34,338 bases of DNA from a virus, in IMG/VR virus record IMGVR_UViG_3300047462_000772, positions 1 to 34,338 of that record; one strand, given 5' to 3'. The notes beneath the pieces are model-generated. The model was not told where the DNA came from and did not search any database. It saw only the letters and a list, made by a program, of their open reading frames with translations. A program made the position numbers and the translations under genes. Below, piece after piece: positions 16,053-23,330 of the stretch (position 1 is its first letter; the number at the start of each line of letters is the position of its first letter).

Positions 16053-16856
16053 TCAGCCGCCGGGAAGGGCGAAATTTCTCTGTTGCTGCTTCAGTCCAGA
16101 AACGATCTGGCCCATATTGTTCTTGATGAAGGCTGCCGCCGACTGGGAGTCGATGGCGTTGATATGAAAATGGGTATCGCCACCGCCCGCACCGGCGCCG
16201 TTATTAGCGTTTTCGACCATCGTATCGAGGCCCTGGCTGTATTTTGCCGGCAGAATTTTCTCGTCCTTGTGCACATAGGCCAGCGTATCTTCCGGCACTT
16301 GCCAGCCGCCGGCCGCCGAGGCGATGGAACTCGCCGCCGCCGCCACGGTCGCCTGGGCAGAAGCCGCCGGCACTGCCGCGCCCGGCCCCAGTGTCGGCGA
16401 GAGATTGGCGAACACCCCGGCAAAGGAGGTGAGCGCGCTGTTGTTGATGCTGCTGATGGCACTTTGTGCCAGCGAGGCCAGCATCTGGGTCGAGGCATCC
16501 TGTGCGATCGCCGTCTGGCTGTTGGCCCCGGCGAGGCTCGCCGCCGTCAAAGCGCCCTGCGTCGCCGTCCAGCTCGCGGTCATCGTCTGCCCCAGCGAGG
16601 CGAAATCGCTGGCAATCGCCTGGTTGGCCAGTTGCAGTGCCGTCTGCGTCGCGACGCCCTGGGCATTGATGCCGGTGAAGGTCGTCTGGATGAACTCGTT
16701 CACCTGGGAAAACGAGGCCGTCATCTGGGTGGTGAGATTACCCCAGCTCTGCTGCATCTGCGCGGCACTACCGGCCACGGCATCGTTGGCGCTGGCGAGG
16801 CCATCGGTCAGCGGCCCGGTATCGGCGCCAATCTGAATAGAAACGCGGTCGACCAT
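16053..16856 (-). CDS. Short tape measure-like tail protein
   Basis: 267 residues, Ala/Ser/Gln-rich and helical, beginning MVDRVSIQIGADTGPLTDGLASANDAV, a tape-measure-type start. The C-terminus (DTHFHINAIDSQSAAAFIKNNMGQIVSGLKQQQRNF) is typical of tape measure ends in GTA-like phages, and VHKDEKILPAKYSQGLD is a common motif before it. The short length fits a short GTA-like tail. Unusually it lies upstream of the tube protein instead of after the chaperones. Its ribosome-binding site (GAGGT) is inside an element duplicated at 19482-19549. Confidence 0.75.
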   Translation of the reverse strand: MVDRVSIQIGADTGPLTDGLASANDAVAGSAAQMQQSWGNLTTQMTASFSQVNEFIQTTFTGINAQGVATQTALQLANQAIASDFASLGQTMTASWTATQGALTAASLAGANSQTAIAQDASTQMLASLAQSAISSINNSALTSFAGVFANLSPTLGPGAAVPAASAQATVAAAASSIASAAGGWQVPEDTLAYVHKDEKILPAKYSQGLDTMVENANNGAGAGGGDTHFHINAIDSQSAAAFIKNNMGQIVSGLKQQQRNFALPGG

Positions 16857-16916
16857 GGGGTACCTCGTGATGTAAATTGAAGATAGCCGTCAGCGGCAGC
16901 ATCGGGCGATGCGCCA
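16854..16916 (-). repeat. Cassette 3'-flank element, copy A
   Basis: Shares with 19482-19549 the start-codon region CATGGG, ACCTCGTGATGT and, further on, GTCAGCG and GCATCGGGCGATGCGCC (plus-strand notation). The latter contains an inverted repeat GCATC/GATGC at 16899-16912. It lies between the immunity gene of cassette 2 and the next structural gene and includes that gene's Shine-Dalgarno sequence. Confidence 0.7.
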
Positions 16917-16924
16917 GCCGGAGG

Positions 16925-17320
16925 TCAGTCGCGATAACTGGAGTCGGTTAGTACTGCCGCCGAGCGGGGGGGACGATGAATCAAATTACCTTCTGCGTCG
17001 TAGTCCGCTCGTTTGGCAAACCAGCAGTGATCGCTAGCGAGCGTCGGAATACCTACAGTAGGCCAACTAGCAGAAATTCTAGCGAGAAGTTCATCTGATG
17101 TGCCTTGCCAGAAATTGAAACCGAGATCAGCCTTCATATAACCTGGACACACGCCATTAGCGATCAAGCCACGGGCGACCTGCAGCGATTTTTTCTTCAC
17201 CTCTGCATCAGATGTTATTTTTTGATTGAAACTGAATCGCGAGGCAAGCTGGGCAAGAGCCACAATATCAATTTCTGCTTCACGCGTGTAATCCTGGATT
17301 ATCTCTTCTATAGTTTCCAT
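16925..17320 (-). CDS. Immunity-like protein of cassette 2
   Basis: 131 residues, no signal peptide, hence cytoplasmic. Clearly a paralogue of the protein at 19576-19956: shared blocks include KSLQVARGLI, VCPGYM, FNFW-GT-DEL, SWP, GIP-L and HCWFAKR--YDAEGN. It begins one base after the end of the toxin 2 remnant (17322), the same spacing as in cassette 3. The predicted job is to bind and neutralise the toxin domain. No named family recognised. The open frame is intact although its partner toxin is frameshifted. Confidence 0.75.
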   Translation of the reverse strand: METIEEIIQDYTREAEIDIVALAQLASRFSFNQKITSDAEVKKKSLQVARGLIANGVCPGYMKADLGFNFWQGTSDELLARISASWPTVGIPTLASDHCWFAKRADYDAEGNLIHRPPRSAAVLTDSSYRD

Positions 17321-17321
17321 T

Positions 17322-18324
17322 TTAATCTCCGAGATAATGGACCTTAAAGAATCCTGTAGTCGGCAGGTTTATATCAAGAGCCGGTGGACCGCTTTTGGTG
17401 CTGGTACGCAATCCTATAGTACCCATATATCCGGGCAAGGCCATCAGTTTTCCATTGAACCCTGGCGGTGTTACATCGCGGGCGCCTATTGTCAGGTAAT
17501 TAAACGCTGCTTGTGCTGCTTTGAAACCTCCCGGCATTTCTCTTGCATCTTTACTTCCACCTGCTTGCCCATGAGCTGACCATCAGGGCTCACGAAATCG
17601 GTTGCCCTTGCAACGAGATCGGACCAAGCTTCGCCTCCAGATCATCAGCGGCATCGCCACTTGCAAGATCTTCATCACTATATTTTGTTTTTAGAAACTC
17701 ACTATCCGGGTCAAGCTGGCGCAATGTGTTCTGTACGCCAATAAACCTGGCCATGCCCGGCGTCAGGCCAAAGATCCCCTCTTCGCTTTCCTCCTCGCCG
17801 GGCTCTTCCTCGGGTGGAAGTTCAGCCTGCACCGGTGTGGCGGAAGGCAGCACTGGCTTACCGTCAGCATCGAGCGTCGTGTGGTAAACGCCATCGTCGA
17901 TGGTGCCTACATCAGTATCGCTGGTCTCGGTATTGCCAGGCGACGTGATCGTAACGGGCTGCTTGGCAGCACTACCGCCCTCGCTCGTCCACATCCCCTG
18001 ATCGTCGCGCGGCTGGCTGAGGTCGAACCCCGCCTTCGCCATGCGCAACAGCTCGCAATGCCGCAACCAACCAGGGCTGGGCAATGCTGGCCCCAGCTCC
18101 GGTGCACCCAGATGCACCAGCTTGATCAGGGCAAATGTTTTCTCGCCCCGGTTCCAGGCGGCGATGGCCTTGCTCACCGCCGCCGCCTGCTCAGGCCGCA
18201 CCAGCCGGCTAACAGCCGCCGGTCGGGCTTTCAGCATCCCGCCGCAAACCTGCGCCAGCTTGAGCGTCCCATAGTGCAAGCCATCTCCATCGATGGTGAG
18301 CGCCGCTTTCTGACTGGTCAGCAT
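17322..18324 (-). pseudogene. Polymorphic toxin 2, frameshifted
   Basis: The intact N-terminal frame (18324 to 17590, 244 residues) carries the shared domain (MLTSQKAALTIDGDGL; KAIAAWNRG near 52-60; linker GFDLSQPRDDQGMWTSEGG near 99-117). Compared with toxin 3, colinear sequence then continues in other frames: DLVARATDFVSPDGQLMGKQ in the -1 frame, then GGSKDAREM...NYLTIGARDVTPPGFNGKLMALPG in a further -1 frame to a stop at 17322. Two one-base losses, near 17620-17630 and near 17561, explain this. Either the toxin has decayed while its immunity gene survives, or the assembly has two indel errors. Start ATG has a good GGAGG. Confidence 0.8.
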
Positions 18325-18332
18325 CTTACCTC

Positions 18333-18755
18333 CTACGGCACCAGAATGCGCACCGGCAAAATGACCACGGCTTGTTCACCCAACACACCCTCATCCGTCT
18401 CCACCCGCCCCTCGATCCAGGCATGCTGCACCAGCCCACCCAGCGTCTGCGTGCCGCTGGCGTCGGGCAGCAGCATGGTTTCGACCGCATCGAGCAGCGG
18501 GTTCAGGATGCTGGCCGGCGGGGTGAAGGGATCCTGGCTGCGGGCATAGAGGTACAATTCGGCGATGAAGACGCGTTTGGGCGGCAGGCCATCCACCCGC
18601 GTGAATGTCTCGCCCTTCTGCACCAGGAACAGCGCCGGCTGGTTCGGCTGCGGCACATCCTCCCAGTGGCGCAGCTTGCGCGAGGTGGTCTGGAAGCCGC
18701 TAATCGTCTGCAGGCGCATAAACAGCGCCTGGTATATCGCTTCCCGCGTCGTCAT
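18333..18755 (-). CDS. Tail completion/terminator-type protein
   Basis: 140 residues: MTTREAIYQALFMRLQTISGFQTTSRKLRHWEDVPQPNQPALFLVQKGE, then ELYLYARSQDPFTPPASILNPLLDAVETML. This is the typical start and middle of a conserved phage protein family found between connector and tail tube genes, probably the tail terminator or completion protein that caps the tube at the neck. The start overlaps the preceding small gene by four bases, and toxin 2 begins eight bases downstream. Confidence 0.72.
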   Translation of the reverse strand: MTTREAIYQALFMRLQTISGFQTTSRKLRHWEDVPQPNQPALFLVQKGETFTRVDGLPPKRVFIAELYLYARSQDPFTPPASILNPLLDAVETMLLPDASGTQTLGGLVQHAWIEGRVETDEGVLGEQAVVILPVRILVP

Positions 18756-18913
18756 TCGGAAAACCCCCGCAGTAAAAGATCGCGCAAACTGGCGATGATC
18801 GAGCGTTTCGAGACCGGCGGGGTGATCGCCAGCGGCAGTAATCCGCGCGCCGCCGGGCGCAGGTCGAACCGCGCCTTGGCATTCGCCAGCTCGCGCGTGA
18901 TATCCGGGCTCAC
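18752..18913 (-). CDS. Short neck-region protein with GTG start
   Basis: 53 residues starting GTG (first residues V/M-SPDITRELANAKARFDL). The GTGA overlaps the connector stop and the ATGA at the end overlaps the next start, so it is tightly coupled on both sides, which argues that it is real despite its size. Helical and basic, with SKRSIIASLRDLLLRGFSE at the end. It lies where HK97-type phages encode a head-closure or minor neck component. No family recognised. Confidence 0.65.
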   Translation of the reverse strand: MSPDITRELANAKARFDLRPAARGLLPLAITPPVSKRSIIASLRDLLLRGFSE

Positions 18914-19485
18914 CACATCACCACGCGGCGATAGGCCGAAAGCAGCGTCTTGATGTCCGGCGACATGTCGAGGATCGTGAAGCTCACCGTCTCCCCGCCG
19001 ACCGCCTTCGATTGGTGGCCGATCCGGTCGCGCTCGCGGTAGCGCAGCGCCACCAGCTCCGTCGCCGCCTGTTGCACATCGGGCGGCACGGTGGCGTAGC
19101 CCGCGGTGTACGTCACCTGTACGTTCCCGAAACCGCGCTCGAAATATAGATCGTTCAGCCGGATCTCGGTCGGGGTAAACAGGTATCCCGCATTGGGATA
19201 GGTGCCGCTCGCCGGGTTGCTCACCGGGTTCACCGTCAGCCTGCCGACGGTCAGCGAGGCGACGCTGGTAACGGGATAGTTCATGAACACCAGCCGCTGC
19301 CCGCCCGTGCCGTCGCGCACCTCGGTATACGTCGCCTGCAGCAATTGCCGGTTCAGCCAGGTCTGGATAAACTGGCTGGCTGCGGTAACCAGCCCGGTCA
19401 GCAGCGTATCGTCCTCGGTGCTAGTGCCGGGAATGCCCAGCCACGCCTTCACCGTCGGCAAATCGGTCAGATCGCCTGTCGCCAT
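18910..19485 (-). CDS. Head-tail connector (gp6-like)
   Basis: 191 residues. DLTDLPTVKAWLGIPGTSTEDDTLLTGLVTAASQFIQTWLNR matches the start of gp6-like head-tail connector proteins (D...VK.WL.I...DD..L..LI..A...I...). The later VQVTYTAGYATVPPDVQQAATELVALRYRERDRIG fits the C-terminal half of the same family. It forms the ring below the portal. Its Shine-Dalgarno sequence (GAGGT) lies in the repeated element at 19482-19549, directly after cassette 3. Confidence 0.85.
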   Translation of the reverse strand: MATGDLTDLPTVKAWLGIPGTSTEDDTLLTGLVTAASQFIQTWLNRQLLQATYTEVRDGTGGQRLVFMNYPVTSVASLTVGRLTVNPVSNPASGTYPNAGYLFTPTEIRLNDLYFERGFGNVQVTYTAGYATVPPDVQQAATELVALRYRERDRIGHQSKAVGGETVSFTILDMSPDIKTLLSAYRRVVMW

Positions 19486-19549
19486 GGGACACCTCGTGAT
19501 GTGGGGTTAAAAGACAGAAGTCAGCGCGGCGGCATCGGGCGATGCGCCG
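19482..19549 (-). repeat. Cassette 3'-flank element, copy B
   Basis: Second copy of the element described at 16854-16916, here between the immunity gene of cassette 3 and the connector gene. GCATCGGGCGATGC inverted repeat at 19532-19545. Similarity spans the start codon, Shine-Dalgarno region and the palindrome, with a diverged middle. Confidence 0.7.
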
Positions 19550-19575
19550 ACTCAAAGCGAAGGATAAGTCAGAAA

Positions 19576-19956
19576 CTAAGTACCGGTTTTGCCGCTTTGA
19601 GCGGCCAGACGACGTAAGCTATTGCCTTCTGCATCATAGTGCGAACGCTTAGCAAACCAGCAATGGTTAGTCCCGAGATTAGGGATCCCGTTCACTGGCC
19701 AGCTAGCGGCAATCTGAGCCACGAGTTCATCAGGAGTGCCATTCCAAAAATTAAAATCATTATTTTTTGTCATGTAACCGGGACAGACGTCATTGTCGAT
19801 CAAACCGCGCGCAACCTGAAGAGATTTTTCTTTTATCTCCTGGTCTGATTTTATTTGGTTATATATCTGGAAAAAACTAGCAATCTGCCAAAGGCCTACA
19901 AAATCGACCTTAGCTTCATTCAAATAGTTTTTGGTGATTTCATTTACTGAATACAT
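19576..19956 (-). CDS. Immunity-like protein of cassette 3
   Basis: 126 residues, no signal peptide. Paralogue of the cassette 2 immunity protein with about half the residues shared, mostly in the central and C-terminal blocks (EKSLQVARGLI, VCPGYM, FNFWNGTPDEL, HCWFAKR, YDAEGN). The N-terminal helices differ more. It starts one base after the toxin 3 stop. Noticeably A+T-rich in its first half. Likely binds the C-terminal domain of toxin 3 in the cytoplasm. Confidence 0.75.
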   Translation of the reverse strand: MYSVNEITKNYLNEAKVDFVGLWQIASFFQIYNQIKSDQEIKEKSLQVARGLIDNDVCPGYMTKNNDFNFWNGTPDELVAQIAASWPVNGIPNLGTNHCWFAKRSHYDAEGNSLRRLAAQSGKTGT

Positions 19957-19957
19957 T

Positions 19958-20986
19958 TTATTTCTCTATGTAGTGAATCCGAAAGAGCAAATACCCCGGA
20001 ATATTTGCGTCGATTGTAGGCGGCCCATTGTCTGATGACACAGGGCGATAACCAATTATACCGGCGTTACCCGGAAGTTTCATCAGCTTTCCATTATATG
20101 CTGGAGGTGTGATCTCGGTAGCGCCAACCGTCAGGTATTTGAACGCTGCTTGCGTTTCAGCATCAGGAGATGCGCTTACCATTTCTCGTACATCAGGACC
20201 GCCACCCTGTTGACCAATTGGCTGACCACCTGGCAGTAGAAATTCGAGAGCACGTTCTTTTGCAGCATCTCCAGCCGCCGTTTCCAGGTCATCCGCCGCT
20301 GCCCCGGATGATATATCCGCTGGCAGGTACTTTTGCTGTAACGCTGCATTGTCCGGATCGAGTTGTTTCAGAGTATTGTACGCACTTACAAAGCGCTCAC
20401 CCGCCGAAGTTAGTCCAAAAATGCCCTCTTCGCGCTCTTCCTCTTCACCATCTTCGCCAGTTGGTTCTTCCTCGCCAGGTACTTCCGCCTGTGCTGGTAT
20501 GGCTGAAGGCAGCACCGGCTTTCCGTCATCGCCAATCGTAGTATGATAAACGCCATCATCGATAGTACCGGCATCGGCATCGCTCGCCCCCGCATTGCCA
20601 AGCGGCGTAACGGTAACGGGCGGCTTAGTAAAACCACCGCCCTCGCTCGTCCACATGCCCTGGTCGTCACGTGGCTGGCTGGGGTCGAACCCGGCCTTCG
20701 CCAGCTTCACCAGCTCGCAGTGTCGCAGCCAGCCGGGGCTTGGACTTGCCGGCCCCAGCGCCGGCGCACCGAGATGCACCAGCCTGAGCAGGGCACTCGT
20801 CTTGTTGCCGCGATTCCAGGCCGCGATGGCTTTATCGATCGCTGCCGCCTGCTCCGGCTGCACCAGCCGGCGGAAGGCTTGCGGCCGGGCTTTCAACATC
20901 CCACCCCGAACCTGCGCCAGCTTGAGCGCCCCATAATGCAGCCCATCGCCATCGATGCTCAGCGCCGCTTTCTGAATGATAAGCAT
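19958..20986 (-). CDS. Polymorphic toxin 3: shared N-domain plus unnamed toxin C-terminus
   Basis: 342 residues. Shared N-domain 1-98 (MLIIQKAALSIDGDGL, KAIAAWNRGNKT, LVHLGAPALGP, GWLRHCEL); linker GFDPSQPRDDQGMWTSEGG at 99-117; an acidic, Pro/Glu-rich spacer to about 210; then the C-terminal domain. The final 63 residues (from 280), with TPPAYNGKLMKLPGNAGIIGYRP and NGPPTIDANIPG, match a C-terminal pattern I associate with contact-dependent and Rhs-type toxins, but I cannot name its activity. Followed by its own immunity-like gene. This is the intact counterpart of pseudogene toxin 2. Confidence 0.75.
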   Translation of the reverse strand: MLIIQKAALSIDGDGLHYGALKLAQVRGGMLKARPQAFRRLVQPEQAAAIDKAIAAWNRGNKTSALLRLVHLGAPALGPASPSPGWLRHCELVKLAKAGFDPSQPRDDQGMWTSEGGGFTKPPVTVTPLGNAGASDADAGTIDDGVYHTTIGDDGKPVLPSAIPAQAEVPGEEEPTGEDGEEEEREEGIFGLTSAGERFVSAYNTLKQLDPDNAALQQKYLPADISSGAAADDLETAAGDAAKERALEFLLPGGQPIGQQGGGPDVREMVSASPDAETQAAFKYLTVGATEITPPAYNGKLMKLPGNAGIIGYRPVSSDNGPPTIDANIPGYLLFRIHYIEK

Positions 20987-21015
20987 CGGCCCTCCCTACT
21001 GAGAAAGCAGAGGCC

Positions 21016-21036
21016 GTTCTGACCTCTGATCCCTGA
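21016..21036 (-). repeat. Three tandem heptamers upstream of toxin 3
   Basis: Minus strand: TCAGGGA, TCAGAGG, TCAGAAC, the same type as at 12730-12771, lying 30 bases before a toxin start codon. They share the 14-base string GTCAGGGATCAGAG with, or closely resemble, the array before toxin 1. Confidence 0.55.
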
Positions 21037-21089
21037 CTTGCACAAATCGATAATTCGTCAGGCCGAGTCAGATAGTGAGTCGTTTTCGA

Positions 21090-21132
21090 GCACCGGAGCG
21101 TAAGCGGACTAAAGTCCGTGCGCACCGGCGCG
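21090..21132. repeat. Inverted repeat flanked by short direct repeats, 3' of the capsid gene
   Basis: GCACCGGAGCG (21090-21100) and GCACCGGCGCG (21122-21132) are direct repeats with one mismatch. Between them is a perfect hairpin CGGACT-AA-AGTCCG at 21105-21118. No T-run follows, so it is not a standard terminator. It lies between the capsid stop and toxin 3 and may mark the insertion edge of the cassette or stabilise the capsid mRNA end. Confidence 0.45.
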
Positions 21133-21166
21133 CAGGAAACGGCCACTAGCTGGCCGGCATGGCGGA

Positions 21167-22633
21167 TTATCCGTTGGCGATATTGGTGATCATGCCAAAG
21201 GCCGGCGGGAAGTAGTTCTGCAATACCTCGTCCGTATACACGCCGTACTCGTAGCGGCGGGCGTGCAGCGGCCATTCCAGCTGGTAATAATCGCGCCGCG
21301 TCTTGATCTGCAGCACGTTCGAGACATTGGACAGCGCATAGGGGATCGAGCTCGAATAGAAAATGATCGTCCCAGTCGGCACGTTCGGGTGCAGCATCAC
21401 CTTCACCAGCGCCCCGCCATCCATCGTGTAGCGGTTCAGGTAGTTGCCGATCACCGCGCCGGCATTCACCACCACGCCACCGTTTTCGAGGTTGAAGCGG
21501 AAGAGCGGCGCGCCGCCATTGCCGATCACTTTTTTCGAGATGTTCAGCATTTCCTGGCTGGAAACCAGGATGTGGTCGGGCGAGAGGCGGTAATTGTCCC
21601 AGAAGCTTTTCAGCGCCGCATCGATTTCGACGATGCCGCCGGCGCCGTCCGCCGTCAGGGTCGAGCCGATGCCGGCCGTGCCGGTGGCCAGCGAGGCATA
21701 GTAGGCATTGCTGCTCGAATTCGCGATCTGGCTGATCAGCCCATCGAACACCAGCGCGTTCTGGCTGTTGTCTGTCGAACCCATGGTGCTCGCCGCTTGG
21801 GTGCCGACCGCCGTCGCCGTAATCGCCACCGAGTTGATGGTGGTGATGGCACCCAGCGTCACCGAGCCGGACACGCCCCAGTACCAGGCATAGGCCACGG
21901 CACCCTTCACCGGCGTGACCGTCGCCTGGATGGTGCCGTTCGCCGCCGGCGTAACCGTTGCCGCCGCTGAGATTTTCGCCGACCCACCGCCGAACGTATC
22001 GACCGTGCCATCCGCATTGGTGCGGCTGATCGCGGTCGGCACACCGGCCGCCACGCTGGAATTCACGAAGCCGTCGAAGGCCAGTGCCACGCACTGCACC
22101 GTGTAGGCGCTGTTGGCCAGCGTGCCGCCGCCCGCAATCGCCGTGACGGTCGGCGTCGGCGTGGTGCCAAGCGCCAGCGAGGTATTGCCGCCGATGATCA
22201 TCTTCTCCTCGCCGATCATCAGGGAGCGCAGCAGGCCCTGTACGGCGCGGTTTTTGGCATCGTCGAACCCCTGCGCCGCGAAATCAGCTTCGAAGGTCAC
22301 GTTGTCCTCCAGGCCCAGGCCCTTATACGTCATCGTGTAGGAGGTGACGGTCGTGCTCAACACCCCGCCGCGATTGCCTTCCGAAACGCCGACCGACAGG
22401 CCGCCGGTATTGATGCCGGTAATCGCGCGCCAGTTGGTGGCCGTGCCGCCATTGCCCGCGACGCGCGGGATCATGTTGCGCAGCGGCGTGATCACCGGGT
22501 AAAGCGTCAGCGCTGGCGCTTGCAAATCATAGGAGACGAGGCCGGTCGCCTGGGTGAAAGACTTCGCCAGCCCTTCGATAGGGTTATTGTGCGATTCCTT
22601 GATCAGATCGAGAGTCGTGTCGGTCATGGACAT
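21167..22633 (-). CDS. Major capsid protein (HK97 fold) with probable Ig-like insertion
   Basis: 488 residues. N-terminal TTLDLIKESHNNPIEGLAKSF is a delta-like arm; PLRNMIPRVAGNGGTATNWRAITGINTGG and later SVGVSEGNRGG, SYTMTYKGLGLEDNVTFEA are typical of the capsid family in GTA-like siphophages. C-terminal NVLQIKTRRDYYQLEWPLHARRYEYGVYTDEVLQNYFPPAFGMITNI completes the fold. Residues of about 155-270 (TPTVTAIAGGGTLANSAYTVQCVAL...AYAWYWG) read as an inserted Ig/fibronectin-like domain, probably exposed on the capsid. The gene has its own clear upstream space after a terminator at 22714-22741. Confidence 0.85.
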   Translation of the reverse strand: MSMTDTTLDLIKESHNNPIEGLAKSFTQATGLVSYDLQAPALTLYPVITPLRNMIPRVAGNGGTATNWRAITGINTGGLSVGVSEGNRGGVLSTTVTSYTMTYKGLGLEDNVTFEADFAAQGFDDAKNRAVQGLLRSLMIGEEKMIIGGNTSLALGTTPTPTVTAIAGGGTLANSAYTVQCVALAFDGFVNSSVAAGVPTAISRTNADGTVDTFGGGSAKISAAATVTPAANGTIQATVTPVKGAVAYAWYWGVSGSVTLGAITTINSVAITATAVGTQAASTMGSTDNSQNALVFDGLISQIANSSSNAYYASLATGTAGIGSTLTADGAGGIVEIDAALKSFWDNYRLSPDHILVSSQEMLNISKKVIGNGGAPLFRFNLENGGVVVNAGAVIGNYLNRYTMDGGALVKVMLHPNVPTGTIIFYSSSIPYALSNVSNVLQIKTRRDYYQLEWPLHARRYEYGVYTDEVLQNYFPPAFGMITNIANG

Positions 22634-22713
22634 GTGTGTTCCTTGTGTGAAGTTAAGATAAGCGGCGCCGGTATTGGCCCGGGAGTGCCGCGGAAAACGA
22701 AATTCTGGACATG

Positions 22714-22741
22714 AAAAAAGCCGCTTAAGGGCGGCTTTTTT
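22714..22741. terminator. Perfect bidirectional terminator between immunity 4 and the capsid gene
   Basis: Inverted repeat AAAAAAGCCGC (22714-22724) / GCGGCTTTTTT (22731-22741), loop TTAAGG. On the minus strand it follows the immunity 4 stop by about 23 bases and precedes the capsid start by about 80, so it would limit read-through from the cassette into the capsid gene. Confidence 0.85.
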
Positions 22742-22764
22742 CAGAGTTGAAACTGAGTGCGTGT

Positions 22765-23328
22765 TTAGAACGCCAGCAGCCAGCTTTCTGCGTCGTAGAC
22801 ATTCATGAAAGCCATGGAGATATTCTTGATAAGATTATCCATGTAGCTCTGATCGACGAATTTCTTTTCGACTTCGGCTTCGTCAACGGTGACTTTGCTC
22901 ACAAAGCCCTTTGAAAAGTAGTTTCCTAAATGCAGCTTGTCATCGATGGTTTCATACGTGAACTGGTTCTGGTTCAGGTATTCATAAACTGTTTCTCCAG
23001 AGAAAAAAAATCCCTGATGTTTATCAATATAGTTGTCGTCAGGACTATCGAGACAATCAATGACGATCAGACAATTCTTATCTTGCCCCTGCAAAACCTT
23101 CTGTAGATAGTCGATAAATGCGTCGTCGCCATTCCAATACTCTCCAGTTTTAAAGTTCATCGCACGCTCCAGCGACGTACCCTCTGGCACGAACGCCAGG
23201 CAGTGTGTGAAGTTCTCGAAGCAGGGCCCAACCTGCGGAGGAATTTTATTACGCCAGCCGTAGAATTCGCTGCGCATGTAGTCGAGGCCCGGCTGCTTGA
23301 GATCGAGCGCAATATACTTACTCATCAT
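22765..23328 (-). CDS. Immunity-like protein of cassette 4
   Basis: 187 residues (start at 23328 or the next ATG, 23325), no signal peptide, acidic and aromatic-rich (EFYGWRNKIPP, GEYWNGDDAFIDYLQ, LIVIDCLDSPDDNYIDKHQGFFFSG). Typical of cytoplasmic immunity proteins that mimic nucleic acid or cap a nuclease, but no family is recognised with confidence. It starts two bases after the toxin 4 stop and ends before a strong terminator. Its A+T content is clearly higher than that of the neighbouring capsid gene. Confidence 0.7.
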   Translation of the reverse strand: MMSKYIALDLKQPGLDYMRSEFYGWRNKIPPQVGPCFENFTHCLAFVPEGTSLERAMNFKTGEYWNGDDAFIDYLQKVLQGQDKNCLIVIDCLDSPDDNYIDKHQGFFFSGETVYEYLNQNQFTYETIDDKLHLGNYFSKGFVSKVTVDEAEVEKKFVDQSYMDNLIKNISMAFMNVYDAESWLLAF

Positions 23329-23330
23329 GA

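Noticed and set aside
20832-22094. 420-residue minus-strand frame across toxin 3 and capsid
   Set aside because: Frame shadow of the capsid gene; Gly/Arg-rich with no motif.
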